DNA of 64,000 nt from the NCBI RefSeq assembly GCF_900110345.1, contig NZ_FODJ01000001.1, positions 620,001 to 684,000 on the forward strand, written 5' to 3'. Source of the DNA: Amphibacillus marinus. GTDB taxonomy: Bacteria; Bacillota; Bacilli; Bacillales; Amphibacillaceae. Shown piece by piece: positions 28,332 through 38,455 of this stretch (position 1 is the stretch's first letter; the number at the start of each line of letters is the position of its first letter). A model generated the notes under the pieces. It had not been told where the DNA came from and ran no database searches. It saw only the letters and a program-made list of their open reading frames with translations. The position numbers and the translations under genes were made by a program.

Positions 28332-29000
28332 AGTTGAACTAAACAATAGTAAACCGATTGTGTTAATCGCTAAATTAGCACACGCATGTACAAGCCATGA
28401 AGGATATAAACTGTTAAAATGATCATTTAACCAATTAAACAGTAACCCTGCGCAGATAAGTGCGAACATTAACAGTAGAAAAAAACTAACTTCAAACCAA
28501 TTGTACATTATGCCCACATGATAAAGTGAGAAAGCAATGGAACTAAAGCTATATGCAATGTGTCGCTGCGATTCATTTTTAAGCGAAATAAATGCTATTC
28601 CCCGGAAGAAGAACTCCTCCACAAGTGCATTAATTAACGAAATATATATGGCAACAAAAATAAAGTTGGCTTTTGTCACGCCCACATCTGTCTCTAATGC
28701 CCTTGTCACATTCGAGAAATCAAACAACTCACCAATAAAAAGATATGTTGTGACAATAACTACATAAACGCCTACCGCCAACAGCATCGGTATGCGCAAC
28801 TGGTGACGCTGAAAGAAAAAAACTTTTTTAAAAGGTATATAGTTGAAACGTAAATTAAGTAAGAGCGGTATACCAATAAAGATGCTTAGCTTAAGTATTG
28901 ACTTTATCCAATAATTCGGGGAAATGACCATATCCACAATTGCCATCATCCCGCTCCCCATTAAAATAATCGTTATAATAAACCAAGCTTTTCTACTCAT
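28329..29000 (-). CDS. CPBP-family intramembrane metalloprotease
   Basis: 223 aa, about seven membrane spans. Signature motifs of the CAAX-protease/bacteriocin-processing family: ALVEEFFFRGIAF (EExxxR), then FSLYHVG and, near the C-terminus, LYPSWLVHACAN. Integral membrane protease; roles range from bacteriocin self-immunity to lipoprotein or peptide maturation. No bacteriocin gene is nearby. Confidence 0.88.
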   Translation of the reverse strand: MSRKAWFIITIILMGSGMMAIVDMVISPNYWIKSILKLSIFIGIPLLLNLRFNYIPFKKVFFFQRHQLRIPMLLAVGVYVVIVTTYLFIGELFDFSNVTRALETDVGVTKANFIFVAIYISLINALVEEFFFRGIAFISLKNESQRHIAYSFSSIAFSLYHVGIMYNWFEVSFFLLLMFALICAGLLFNWLNDHFNSLYPSWLVHACANLAINTIGLLLFSST

Positions 29001-29020
29001 GACCTAGTCACCACTCTCAT

Positions 29021-29293
29021 CTAATTACGCTCTTTAAACAAGCTTCCTTTTGCTCTTTTTTTTAATTGCTCCCGCTTCTGGTCAAGCTGATTTTTTTTGA
29101 AATTTGTATACTCGAGATTTTTAACCATTGCTGTGATCTCTCCCTTAACAATGGTTAAGTTTAATATATCACCTTTACTAACATCCAATGGTAATGACTT
29201 CTGATCAACAACAAATTGCTGTCCTATCTTTTCAACAATAATAACAGCTTTATGTTGATCTTCAAAACGATCAATAACGCCCTGTACTTGCAA
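29021..29293 (-). CDS. DUF3006-family protein (90 aa)
   Basis: TTG start with GAGGTG upstream, 4 nt after the metallo-beta-lactamase stop. Small beta-rich domain (VQGVIDRFEDQHKAVII ... GDILNLTIV) and a basic C-terminal tail. DUF3006 proteins are regularly encoded beside ComEC-like lactamase-fold proteins, which is what is seen here. Function unknown. Confidence 0.82.
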   Translation of the reverse strand: MQVQGVIDRFEDQHKAVIIVEKIGQQFVVDQKSLPLDVSKGDILNLTIVKGEITAMVKNLEYTNFKKNQLDQKREQLKKRAKGSLFKERN

Positions 29294-29297
29294 ACAA

Positions 29298-30350
29298 TCA
29301 CCTCACACATGCTTTATTTTCAATAATAATTTCATCTAGTCGCCCTTGTCCAATTCCATCAATATTAAGTAATGCTTCAATACTGCCTAGCGGCCTTAAT
29401 AAAATAATTTGTTCAGCCCGCTGTATACCAATATGGATAATTTCAGTAAGTTCCTCTTTTTTAGCTTCGTTTAAATTAATACAGGACTGATCTTCTATGC
29501 TTGACAGTAAATCGTTGGCGTTAGAATTACTCAGAAATGTATGGCCATCTGAGTAAAAAAGTATCGTTCCCTGTTCATAGGTTGCGTAAATATCAATATT
29601 ATGATCCTGCAAACGCGTAAGCACGTCAGGATGCGGGTGACCATAGCTATTATTTTTACTGGCTGAAATAATGGCATAGCTTGGTTTTGTAGCAGTTAGA
29701 AATGCTTCCCCTGTTGAGGTCTGTGATCCGTGATGACCAAGGTGTAAAATATCAACTGCTAAATTGTCGGAAAAAGCAATCATTTGCTCCTCAGCTTTGA
29801 GACCAGCATCACCAGTCAAAATCATTCCTGTCTCTCCATATATGACTTTTATTGCGATAGAATCTTCATTTGCATCCCCTGATAAAGCTTGTGGTGAGAG
29901 CACTTCAATTTCTAATTCTCCAAGTTGATAGCTTTCTCCCGCTCTAGGCTCGTGGTAATTTAGCTGCTTTTCTAAAATTGCATCCAATGTTCGTTCATAA
30001 GTACCAGAGGTTGAATTCACGCCAGACAACCATACCTCATCTACTGAATATTGATTCAAAACTAATGGAAGTTGCCCAATATGATCAGCATCTGGATGCG
30101 ATCCAATCACTAAATCAATTTTGTCAATCGGAAGTGTATTTAAGTAATCGATGACATCTGTTTTATTCCAATCACCAGCATCAAATAATATAATATGCTC
30201 ATTCGTTTGGATAAGGGTCGCGTCAGCTTGACCCGCATCGATAAAATGAACAACTAGTTCTCCTACGGTATCTGATATAACTTCTTGATCTGGCTGCTCA
30301 CAGCCAACAAACATTAACAACAGCACAATCATTAGGAAATTCTTTTTCAA
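29298..30350 (-). CDS. ComEC-like metallo-beta-lactamase lipoprotein with helix-hairpin-helix
   Basis: 350 aa. Lipoprotein signal with lipobox (MFVGC, Cys17), so outer-face membrane-anchored. Lactamase fold with metal motif GSHPDADHIG and later HLGHHGSQTS and SYGHPHPDVL, the arrangement found in the ComEC C-terminal nuclease-like domain. Residues about 290-350 are a ComEA-type double HhH (LNEAKKEELTEIIHIG ... LLNIDGIGQGRLDEI) that binds DNA. Plausibly an extracellular DNA-degrading or DNA-handling enzyme. Encoded with the DUF3006 protein. Confidence 0.88.
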   Translation of the reverse strand: MKKNFLMIVLLLMFVGCEQPDQEVISDTVGELVVHFIDAGQADATLIQTNEHIILFDAGDWNKTDVIDYLNTLPIDKIDLVIGSHPDADHIGQLPLVLNQYSVDEVWLSGVNSTSGTYERTLDAILEKQLNYHEPRAGESYQLGELEIEVLSPQALSGDANEDSIAIKVIYGETGMILTGDAGLKAEEQMIAFSDNLAVDILHLGHHGSQTSTGEAFLTATKPSYAIISASKNNSYGHPHPDVLTRLQDHNIDIYATYEQGTILFYSDGHTFLSNSNANDLLSSIEDQSCINLNEAKKEELTEIIHIGIQRAEQIILLRPLGSIEALLNIDGIGQGRLDEIIIENKACVR

Positions 30351-30451
30351 TGCTGATCCCTCCTTCTCAAGCCATATCTTAATTTAGCATAGAGTAAAGA
30401 AAAGAACAAGCGTTCGTTTCTATCCTTTATAAAAAAATTAGATTCTCCTAT

Positions 30452-31171
30452 TTAATCTGGTAACCAATTGATTAAGTAATCTTCGGTAAACAAATCATCA
30501 GGATAGTTAATAAAGCTCGTATCCTCATCTTCGTATAGCCATTGTAGAAATTCATTTAGAGCTTCGAAATAAGGCAGGTAAAGGAACTCAAAGCTGACCG
30601 TTTCTTTTGGCATTGGCTGATTGGCACAAAGTTTAGGGTCCATATAATTAATATACGTCCGACATGGAGTTGGACGAACTTCATAGGCCATACATGTATT
30701 TGTCTCTAAATTTAGTAATGGGCATGGTAAATTAAGCTGGCGGTATTTAAGTTTGAATTGTTCGTCCTCTTTAAAATCTATTTGACGTGCTGTATCAAGC
30801 TTGTCTCTGTGCAGAGTTTGGTAATTCTGTAACTGTGTCTTAATTGCCTCACTTCGCTTCGGTGAGAGCTGTTGAATAGAATGAATAATTAGCTTAGCCT
30901 CGAGCTCTGTTACAATAATGGGGAAGTAGCAACAAAAAGCACAACCCAGCTGACACGAGGGTGCCATTGACATATGATTATCCATTTTAGCCATCTCTTC
31001 ACTTACTTGCTTTAATAAAGCCTGAAAACAACTTGTTAGCCTTTCTTCGACAGTTCCCTGCTTTTCATCCCAGTGTGCAATAATTTGATCAAACATAGAG
31101 TCATCTATTTCATATTGTTCCGTCAACTCAGCACAACGCTTTTGTACTTCCTGACTACTTGGATATTTCAA
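30452..31171 (-). CDS. YkgJ-family cysteine-cluster protein
   Basis: 239 aa, TTG start with AAGGAGGGC upstream. Two Cys motifs: CQLGCAFCC (CxxxCxxCC) and CPLLNLETNTCMAYEVRPTPC. This is the UPF0153/YkgJ zinc- or iron-sulfur-binding pattern; the biochemical role is unknown. Monocistronic. Confidence 0.85.
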   Translation of the reverse strand: MKYPSSQEVQKRCAELTEQYEIDDSMFDQIIAHWDEKQGTVEERLTSCFQALLKQVSEEMAKMDNHMSMAPSCQLGCAFCCYFPIIVTELEAKLIIHSIQQLSPKRSEAIKTQLQNYQTLHRDKLDTARQIDFKEDEQFKLKYRQLNLPCPLLNLETNTCMAYEVRPTPCRTYINYMDPKLCANQPMPKETVSFEFLYLPYFEALNEFLQWLYEDEDTSFINYPDDLFTEDYLINWLPD

Positions 31172-31315
31172 GCCTTGCCCTCCTTACTAATTTTCAAAAA
31201 AATACTCATAACCGGGTTATGTGTGACAGCTTTCTTATTAAATTTACATCTTGGTTTTAATTATGTTTCAGCAGATTAACTGACTGCAAACCCCCCCACC
31301 AATTAAAGCTTCACT

Positions 31316-31909
31316 TTATTGTGGGCGATCAATTGAAAAAACCTCACCAATTCTTGCGTAAGAATTACCAGCAAGACGACTAACTGGCTTAAGCTGGTCA
31401 TAATCTATTTTACCATGCTGGTAAATAGGATCAGCAATATGATAACAAACCACCTCGCCAAGCATTAAATCGGAATTGGGTAATGCAACATGCTGATACA
31501 AGTTACACTCAAACCTGATTTGTGCTTCTTTTACACCAGGTGTTTTAATTATTTGACTTGCTACCGGCGTCAATGCTGCTGTACTTATCTCACTCTGATT
31601 TACCGGCATTGCGGCTGCCGTTATATTAACTTGTTCAACCATGTTACTATCAACAATATGAATGACAAACTCTTTTTGTGTTAAGATATTTTGCGCCGTA
31701 TGCTTTTGTTGACCATTCTGTCGCTGTACAGCAATAGCAACAATTGGCGGCTGTGAGCTCACAACATTAAAGAAACTAAAGGGTGCCCCATTTAAGGTTT
31801 CGTCAACAGCAAGCGATGTCACAAGTGCAATTGGTCGTGGTAAAATACTGCCAATTAAGAGCTTATAATTATCCTGTTCATTTAAATGCTTGGGATTAAT
31901 TGAATGCAC
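31316..31909 (-). CDS. Flavin reductase family (FMN-binding split barrel) protein
   Basis: 197 aa, GTG start with AGGAG 8 nt upstream. Family signatures: LIGSILPRPIALVTS near the start, NGAPFSFFNVVSSQPPIVAIA and KEFVIHI. Proteins of this type bind FMN and reduce flavin, or act as NAD(P)H:flavin oxidoreductases. Substrate and partner unknown. Confidence 0.88.
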   Translation of the reverse strand: MHSINPKHLNEQDNYKLLIGSILPRPIALVTSLAVDETLNGAPFSFFNVVSSQPPIVAIAVQRQNGQQKHTAQNILTQKEFVIHIVDSNMVEQVNITAAAMPVNQSEISTAALTPVASQIIKTPGVKEAQIRFECNLYQHVALPNSDLMLGEVVCYHIADPIYQHGKIDYDQLKPVSRLAGNSYARIGEVFSIDRPQ

Positions 31910-32118
31910 ATACTCACTCCTATCTTCTGTTACCTGGATAATTTAAATAATACGCTAAATTAGTACTGAATGGAAATTATTTTGATTAAGTGAGTTAGCA
32001 AGCGTACCTATTGCAAAAAAAGGCTCTTCAGCAAATGGCGTTGGTTAATTAAATGTGCAAATGACTTCAGTCAAATCTGCGAAAGTGTCTCACCAACGTT
32101 ACATGGATCTACACCCAT

Positions 32119-32162
32119 AAAAACACGCAACTGACTCATTCATTAGCCAATTGCGTGTTTTT
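32119..32162. terminator. Bidirectional terminator downstream of the second chemoreceptor
   Basis: Perfect stem AAAAACACGCAA / TTGCGTGTTTTT with a 20-nt loop; A- and T-runs on both sides. The 31910-32206 gap holds nothing else recognisable. Confidence 0.75.
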
Positions 32163-32206
32163 AAATTTGATGAATTTCTTGAAATTGAAGTGCAGTTTAA
32201 AATTTA

Positions 32207-33907
32207 CTATAATTTAAACTTTTGAACAAGCTCATTTAACTCATTTGATATTTTTGATAAATTTTCACTTGATGATGAAATTTCCTTAGAGCTTGCTTCT
32301 TGTTCATCAACAGCAGAAGCAACCTGTTCTGTCGAAGCTGCATTCTCTTCTGCTATCGCGGCTAAGTTTTCTACCACTCCCAGCGTTGACTCTTTATTCC
32401 GATCTAAAGACGCCGCCACCTGATTTAATTGCTTAACAGCTTGATCGGTCTCTGTAATCGCATCAGATATTTGATGAAAAATATTAGACGTATTTGAAAC
32501 GTAGCTAGCCTGACTATTCATCATCTCCTTCATCGTTTTCATTTTATCAACAGATTCATTTGATTTATTCCTTAACTCGCTGATAACAGACAAGATATCT
32601 TGGGTAAATTGATTGGATTGATCAGCCAACTTGCGAATCTCATCAGCCACAACCGCAAAACCTTTTCCTTGTTCTCCAGCCCGGGCAGCCTCTATAGCTG
32701 CATTTAATGCAAGTAAGCCCGTCTGATCTGCAATCCCTTGAATCATTTCACTAGCCGCTTCTATTTTAGCTGCGCTTTGATTATTCTCCATAATGTTTTG
32801 ATACACAAGATCTGTTTCTTTAGTATTCTTCTTCGTTTGTCCTACTAGTTGTTCAACAATCTTGGAGCCAGTTGATTTCTTCTCATTAATTGATTGAGAT
32901 GCTGTAATAACAGTAGTAATAGCGTGATTGTTCTTTTCTAGTAGTCTACCGATATCAGCCACATGCTTTGTTGCTTCCTCAGTATCAGTCGCTTGGGCAT
33001 TAGCTCCCTCTGCTAATGATTCCATTGTATGTGCTACCTCACCTGAAATCGAAGCTGACTGCTGAGAGATAGCTGTTAATTGTTCTGAAGAGCTTGCGAC
33101 CTCTTCTGCACTCGTATGTATGGCTTGTAATAAATGCCGAATATTTTTAAGCATCGTGTTAACTGATTCGGCCAAAGTTCGTAACTCATCTTTAGATTTA
33201 ACTTGTAGTGGTTCGATATTGAAATTACCCTCAGCTAGTTGTTTGGCCATGCCATTCACTTGATTAATTGGCTTGGTTATTGTGCGATCAATAATGAATA
33301 ATACAACTAATACAATAACGACAGCAAGGATTAGCACAATAATGAAAATAGCCATTGTCGAACTAAAAATACCGGTGGAACGTGTTTCTGCTTCTTGCGC
33401 AAGCTCGTTTTTTATGTTAACAATTTCATCTACTTCAGATTCAATTTGACTAATTAAGTTAGCACTTATGTTTCTGAATGCACCTGCTTGGTTCGCATTG
33501 CCATTAAGTGCATAGTCGACAATAACCGCTTCGCTCTCGACCAAATCTTCTAGCAATGTGCGGATATTATTAATATGTTCAAGTCCTGTGTTAGTGAACA
33601 TTAATGGTTCTGATTGATCAATTGCTTCAACAAATAGGTCATGAGACTCAGTCAATTGATTAGCAAAGATCTCCCGTTGATCCTGATGATTAGTAATTAA
33701 TAAATTATTCCTCGCTCTTTCAATTGACAAAAGTTGCACTTCAGCTTCTTTAATTAAATTAATTCCTTGAACATGATGGGCGTACATATCATTTAATTCG
33801 GAATTAATTGAACGCATCCCCACAAAGGATAAACCGCCAATAATTAAGATCAACAGTAAAACCGAAGCAAATGCTGCACTCATTTTTTTTCTAATAGTAA
33901 GCTTCAC
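32207..33907 (-). CDS. Methyl-accepting chemotaxis protein
   Basis: GTG 33907 is preferred (AAGGGGTG about 8 nt upstream); the ATG 18 nt earlier lies in the SD region. 566 aa: TM1 about 10-30, four-helix-bundle-type ligand domain, TM2 about 185-210, HAMP ([17 protein letters not shown]), signalling domain with [20 protein letters not shown] and [14 protein letters not shown]. Ligand unknown. Stands alone, facing its own terminator. Confidence 0.95.
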   Translation of the reverse strand: MKLTIRKKMSAAFASVLLLILIIGGLSFVGMRSINSELNDMYAHHVQGINLIKEAEVQLLSIERARNNLLITNHQDQREIFANQLTESHDLFVEAIDQSEPLMFTNTGLEHINNIRTLLEDLVESEAVIVDYALNGNANQAGAFRNISANLISQIESEVDEIVNIKNELAQEAETRSTGIFSSTMAIFIIVLILAVVIVLVVLFIIDRTITKPINQVNGMAKQLAEGNFNIEPLQVKSKDELRTLAESVNTMLKNIRHLLQAIHTSAEEVASSSEQLTAISQQSASISGEVAHTMESLAEGANAQATDTEEATKHVADIGRLLEKNNHAITTVITASQSINEKKSTGSKIVEQLVGQTKKNTKETDLVYQNIMENNQSAAKIEAASEMIQGIADQTGLLALNAAIEAARAGEQGKGFAVVADEIRKLADQSNQFTQDILSVISELRNKSNESVDKMKTMKEMMNSQASYVSNTSNIFHQISDAITETDQAVKQLNQVAASLDRNKESTLGVVENLAAIAEENAASTEQVASAVDEQEASSKEISSSSENLSKISNELNELVQKFKL

Positions 33908-34090
33908 TTGAAAACACCCCTTCATAAATTATCTTATTCAACATAACATACTAATCTAGCACTATATTATGGTTAAAAATTATAACAGAATCACCTTTTT
34001 TTTCAATCTAAAAATTAGATCAAATGACTCACTCTTTTTACATCGGTTAGTTAATTGTGATCATTAGCAAATAACTTAGAACAGCATACT

Positions 34091-34894
34091 TTAATTAACT
34101 TCAACACCCTCAATCGTTATGACTGATACTTGAGCACGATTAAAAAGCCTGATTGGCAGTACACTTGTCCCTATCCCACTATCAATATACAAGCTAGTCT
34201 GGTGATCTAAAGAATAGAGACCTTTATCATATTTCGGAAATAATCCTTGATCAGGCGCAATTAACCCACCTATAAAGGGCAATCTAACTTGACCACCATG
34301 CGTATGGCCGCTCACAATAAGATCAACTGGTTCGGCTTCGGTTAACGGGGTGTGCGATAACAATATAGTTAACATACTTTCATCAATTTCCGTTAAAGCT
34401 TTGTCTATATTGGCATGTCCAGTAGAAGCATTCGCAACCCCTGCTAATGCAAACTTACCTTCATTATGCTCTATCACCTGTGAACTGTTATCAAGTATCT
34501 GCACATTCGCCTCTTCTAGTAGCACTGTTAGTTCACTATATAGTTGATGGTTTACCTCGTGATTACCTGAAACATAGTAGATTGGTTTGTCCATTTCAGA
34601 CAGATGATCAAGAAAAATTTTAATAGTTGAAAGATTTTTGGTTTTTTTATCAATTAAGTCACCGGTTAGAACTATTAAATCAGGAGTTAGCTGAAGAATT
34701 TGTTCGAATTTCCCAGATAAATCTCGGTTATGTAAATCAGAGATTTGTAACAGCTTTATCCGGTTTGTTGGCTTTAATTTAGCTGTCCTTAACTGAACTT
34801 CATGAACTTTATAAGTATTTGTGTCGAAAATAGCGATTGTCGTCAGCATAACCAAAAGAGTTGCAACAAGTTTTATTAGCTTGCTTACCTTCAA
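34091..34894 (-). CDS. Membrane-anchored metallophosphoesterase (YkuE-like)
   Basis: TTG 34894 is preferred: AAAGGGG sits 8 nt upstream, while ATG 34912 falls in the SD. About 267 aa with one N-terminal span (LIKLVATLLVMLTTIAIF) and the calcineurin-type metal motifs LLQISDLHN, LTGDLIDKK, VSGNHEVN, LSHTP and VSGHTHGGQ. The YkuE family lies on the outer face of the membrane or wall. Substrate unknown. Confidence 0.88.
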   Translation of the reverse strand: MKVSKLIKLVATLLVMLTTIAIFDTNTYKVHEVQLRTAKLKPTNRIKLLQISDLHNRDLSGKFEQILQLTPDLIVLTGDLIDKKTKNLSTIKIFLDHLSEMDKPIYYVSGNHEVNHQLYSELTVLLEEANVQILDNSSQVIEHNEGKFALAGVANASTGHANIDKALTEIDESMLTILLSHTPLTEAEPVDLIVSGHTHGGQVRLPFIGGLIAPDQGLFPKYDKGLYSLDHQTSLYIDSGIGTSVLPIRLFNRAQVSVITIEGVEVN

Positions 34895-35039
34895 ATACCT
34901 ATCCCCTTTCATTCCACATAGCTTGGCTGGGTCTTTTTTATTATCGGCTCTTACTAGAAAAGATTGAGTTCAATTTTCTATCAATTTTAAAGAATATAAT
35001 CAGCCTAAACCCTCGTAGAACAAGGCGGTTTCAAACCAT

Positions 35040-35076
35040 ATAAAAACCGGCTCCTTCATAAGAAGGAACCGGCCTT
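35040..35076 (-). terminator. Terminator of the PadR/membrane-protein operon
   Basis: Stem AACCGGCTCCTTC / GAAGGAACCGGCC, followed on the reverse strand by TTTTTAT. Between it and the operon end (35223) lies a GC-richer stretch with two GCGCGTC repeats and a CACAT / ATGTG hairpin (35108-35165) of unknown meaning. Confidence 0.7.
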
Positions 35077-35222
35077 ATATTACTTGATCCTGGAACAAGT
35101 AATCATATTTGCGGCGCGTCACCGTTGCCACATTCAACGTTTGATGTGCGCGTCTTATGCAAATCAGCTCATCGCATAACGAATATATCATGGTTATAGG
35201 AATGATGCAAGTCTTTTTAACT

Positions 35223-36203
35223 TTATTCTCCCTTTAAAGCACCATACATACCGGCAAAACCACCGAATAAAAGCCCTGTAATAGGGAATATAATCCAATT
35301 TATATGCCATTGGTTTAAAGCTAACCCAGTAAAAAGAAAAATAGCGATTGCAAGTGGCCAGACAAAAGCAGCAACTGCCCCAATAACCTTGTCATGCTCC
35401 TTATTCTTTTTTGCATCGTATTCTTCTGCTAACAAGAGACGATTATACCCTTCCTTTTTCACACCGAAATAAACAAACAAATAGACAGCTATAGCAACAA
35501 TTACTAGAAGTACAGCAGTTGCATATTCTGCATAATTACTGTTGAAGCTCACAACAACAATGAGCTGTAATGGAGCGAATATACATAGCGAAACACCGAT
35601 AATAATACCTTTCACGTAGCTTGGAGAGTAATGATGTAGTTTATCTTTAATGTTCATTTGTTGTTCTGGTGTTAGCACTATCGACTTCCCAAATGCTTCA
35701 AACTGATTTGTTTGACTTGAATCATAAATAAACAGTCCTGTTCCCACTGCAATAGCCAGAAACAAGAATACAAGTCCTACTATTGTCCAATTAAAAAAAC
35801 TGTTATTCCACTGAGTAAAGTCTTGCACAAAACGATTGAATAGCAAGAAGGTAGCGACACCAGCTATAATAATTGCTACACCAATCCCAATTCGATGCGC
35901 AGATTGATTGTTCACCTCGATAAAATGATTAATTTCCTGATCACTTACACTGCTATAATCTGCATCGTCGTTAGTTTCCTCAATCGTAACATTTAGCGCT
36001 TCAATAATTTCATCAATATTACCAAATTCAGCTATCACTGTCCCGATCGCTTCGTTCTCCGACTTTCCCTCATGCTTTAAGGCTTCATACTTATCCTGCA
36101 TGCTGATCTTAAGCTCTTGCTTGACCTCGATAACCTGCTCTGTGTTGGGTAACTTTTCAAACATGCTGTCAAGATACATTAAAATGGTCTCCACGTCATT
36201 CAC
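35223..36203 (-). CDS. Permease-prefix-domain membrane protein, PadR partner
   Basis: 326 aa. The first about 70 residues form a helical permease-prefix/DUF1700-like domain (YLDSMFEKLPNTEQVIEVKQ, then GTVIAEFGNIDEIIEAL), followed by six hydrophobic segments. Proteins of this kind are usually cotranscribed with PadR-type repressors and connected to envelope stress or antimicrobial response. It follows the PadR gene by 15 nt. GTG start; a second GTG 9 nt downstream (36194) has better SD spacing. Confidence 0.8.
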   Translation of the reverse strand: MNDVETILMYLDSMFEKLPNTEQVIEVKQELKISMQDKYEALKHEGKSENEAIGTVIAEFGNIDEIIEALNVTIEETNDDADYSSVSDQEINHFIEVNNQSAHRIGIGVAIIIAGVATFLLFNRFVQDFTQWNNSFFNWTIVGLVFLFLAIAVGTGLFIYDSSQTNQFEAFGKSIVLTPEQQMNIKDKLHHYSPSYVKGIIIGVSLCIFAPLQLIVVVSFNSNYAEYATAVLLVIVAIAVYLFVYFGVKKEGYNRLLLAEEYDAKKNKEHDKVIGAVAAFVWPLAIAIFLFTGLALNQWHINWIIFPITGLLFGGFAGMYGALKGE

Positions 36204-36218
36204 ACCTTTCCATGTTGT

Positions 36219-36545
36219 TTAGGGATTAAGAAATTGATTAACAACCTCTTTAGTAACTGTCCATTCCGCACGCCTTTGCGCAAGAAATTCTTTTCCTTTT
36301 TCAGTAATTTGATAATACGTTCGTCGTCTCCCCTCCGTTTTCTCATCTAACTGAAATGAAGCAACAAGCGCGTTCTTCTCTAATCGAGTAAAGGCAGAAT
36401 ATAACGTTGTTTCTTTCATAATATACTTCTCACCAGACCTATGCTTTATTTGCTTGGAAATCTCATAGCCATATGAGGGGCCAGTTAATAATAGCGAAAG
36501 AATAATCGTATCGTTGTAGCCACGCATGATATCACTTGATAACAA
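36219..36545 (-). CDS. PadR-family transcriptional regulator
   Basis: 108 aa, TTG start with GGAGGTG 7 nt upstream. N-terminal winged helix typical of PadR (YNDTIILSLLLTGPSYGYEI, TLYSAFTRLEKNALVAS, GRRRTYYQITEKGKEFL), short C-terminal helix. Probably autoregulated through the large palindrome in its promoter. Confidence 0.92.
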   Translation of the reverse strand: MLSSDIMRGYNDTIILSLLLTGPSYGYEISKQIKHRSGEKYIMKETTLYSAFTRLEKNALVASFQLDEKTEGRRRTYYQITEKGKEFLAQRRAEWTVTKEVVNQFLNP

Positions 36546-36571
36546 AAAAACACCTCCACACCATACTACAT

Positions 36572-36611
36572 CTGTCGTAGTAATTTAATTATACCTAAAT
36601 TACTACGACAG
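36572..36611 (-). promoter_or_regulatory. PadR-operon promoter embedded in a 16-bp perfect palindrome
   Basis: Arms CTGTCGTAGTAATTTA (36572-36587) and TAAATTACTACGACAG (36596-36611) are perfect inverted repeats around 8 nt. On the reverse strand the centre holds a TATAAT -10, with TTTACC 17 bp upstream as a -35. A third half-site (ACTACAT) lies just downstream, making ACTAC/GTAGT repeats. The regulator binding here would block polymerase directly. Confidence 0.75.
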
Positions 36612-36621
36612 GTAAAGTAAT

Positions 36622-37209
36622 TTATTTAAAAATATCTTCTAACTCAGCAATAACCTCCTCATGATTAGCAAATAAAAAAGATATGAGTAGTTGCTTATTT
36701 TCTCTCCATTGTTTCCTTAAACGCTTGTCAATCTGCATATGACCATTGACCAGCTGGCAATACAATTTTAACCGTAAAAAATCAGGAATTAATTCTTCAA
36801 CCCGTTCTGGTTCATTTCGATATGAGGGATTAATTGAGTATAGAAAATAATTACGCTGCTTAAAACGTTCTCTTACTATACCCAGTCCACAACTCACTGA
36901 ATATTTTACATTGACAGGTTGTTCAAGTCTGTATAAATAAGTGCGATTAACTTTAGAATGAACTGGGGTCGGACTAATATAGGTCTCTTTTGCACTTGAT
37001 AGTTGATTAATAAAATAATATAAAGCATCTTCCTGTGAATTAAGCATTGTTACTTCAGTGATATCTTCATCTAAATAGTAATCAAGGGTATGTATACCTT
37101 GGGCTGGACTTATTGCTAAAAACGAAATGACTTCATAATGTTGGTCTAACTCAGAAATAGTAACTGAAAAATAATCCTCTAAATCATCTAGTAAATCTTT
37201 TCTCATCAT
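36622..37209 (-). CDS. Hypothetical 195-aa protein
   Basis: ATG start with AGGTG upstream. Soluble, no signal peptide; central region with LYRLEQPVNVKYSVSCGLG and a C-terminal helical part rich in Arg, Lys and Glu. No family recognised. Located directly upstream of the PadR promoter on the same strand, with no clear terminator between. Confidence 0.65.
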   Translation of the reverse strand: MMRKDLLDDLEDYFSVTISELDQHYEVISFLAISPAQGIHTLDYYLDEDITEVTMLNSQEDALYYFINQLSSAKETYISPTPVHSKVNRTYLYRLEQPVNVKYSVSCGLGIVRERFKQRNYFLYSINPSYRNEPERVEELIPDFLRLKLYCQLVNGHMQIDKRLRKQWRENKQLLISFLFANHEEVIAELEDIFK

Positions 37210-38455
37210 TAAACACCTAGCTTTCTTTAATTGTTCAGACTTGTTTTATCATCTAAAAAAAGCTACTGAATAACCAGGATTACCCCGTATTATTTAAGTA
37301 GCTTTGCTTAAAATCTTAATAACCTTCTTTCAAAGTTTTACTCTTCATACTCTTGATACCAAATGATACAATTTCCACTTACACTTTGACCGCTACTAGC
37401 AGGATAATAACTCTCCATAAGATCAATTAATAATATGGGCAATCTAACCGACATCCCATTAGCTAATTCAATTGAATTAATGTAACAAAGCAAACTAGTT
37501 ATTTAGTCATGTATAAGTATTTAATGTTTAAATAATTCACTTATATTTTTGTTGAAATAGCTCTATGTATTTTTTAAAAAACATGTTAGTCATACCATGC
37601 AATTCCTTGCCGTTAACTTTCGACAGCAGTTAATTCCAATGCTACAATATAAAATGACACGCACGAACCCCTTTTTGCCCAATCACCACCTTACTTCTTA
37701 AACTCAACTATTAACTTTCCCCACTTACTATCATTTGAATTAACTAAGCACGAACGATCGTGTTAAATAACAAAAAAACTGACTAAAGGACTAGGTATAT
37801 ATTAATAGTTATACTAAAATTATAACACTTAAGAAGATAATATCTTATAATTTAATTGAATAAAATGTAAGATTTTCTATCTTCTTTATTTATTCCCTCT
37901 TTCAATCCTCTTTAACTATCTTTTTTTTACTTTTTAAAATTACTTTAGTCCTATTCCAATATGTGTTCTTAATAAGATCAAAAACTTCCACTATAATTTT
38001 AAAAAACCAAACTATTGTTAGTAATATCGACAATTCCTGATTCAAGTGTGCATATATTCTATACTTCAAGCTAGTCAACACCATTTTAATACTGTTATCC
38101 TTAATTATTCATCTTTCACACATTGAATATAGTCATTCAGCCTTGAACGTGTTCGGGAGAGTGGGTATGCAATACCCATGTTAACTTTCTTATCAGGTTG
38201 GCAAGCTATGTCGTTCCAAAAGCAATGGCTCCGCTTTTAACGAGTCTGGATTCGAGCCTACAGGATGTAAGTTAGTTAGATGTTGTCACAAATGTTTTTG
38301 GTGGACGAGTAATCCCAGTCCCAGGACGTGACGGATTTAGTCTAAGATCCCCCCACTTTGTGAAGAAAGATACGCCACAAAAGTGGGTCTTCAGCTTATC
38401 CTATTGGCGCAGAAGTCTCACCCGTTGCTTATCTCCACTTAGTTGGGTGTTCATC
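37210..38455. other. Gene-poor AT-rich stretch with a degenerate repeat
   Basis: About 1.2 kb without a convincing gene. It is very AT-rich up to about 38100; a possible hairpin AAGCTACT / AGTAGCTT lies near 37262-37304. A 60-aa hydrophobic frame on the reverse strand at 37902-38084 has no SD and is not accepted. From about 38150 the sequence changes to the degenerate element listed next. Confidence 0.5.
38200..38450 (-). repeat. Degenerate copy of the dispersed element (copy G)
   Basis: Read on the reverse strand: GATAAGCTGAAGACCCAC, a hairpin CCCACTTTTGTG ... CTTCACAAAGTGGG, then CTTAGACTAAATCCG, ACATCTAACTAACTTACAT and CCTGTAGGCTCGAA. The order matches hairpin plus cassette in 52211-52589, but with many substitutions and no GGGACA ends. 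The left flank holds a separate hairpin, CCAAAAGCAATGGCTCC next to GCTTTT. Confidence 0.5.

Noticed and set aside
28329-29000. Bacteriocin immunity locus around the CPBP protease
   Set aside because: No small bacteriocin-like precursor or dedicated exporter next to it; flanked by guaC and a DUF3006 gene.
37902-38084. 60-aa hydrophobic reverse-strand frame
   Set aside because: No SD, within AT-rich DNA that produces Ile/Leu/Lys-rich frames by chance; kept only as a remark in the gap entry.
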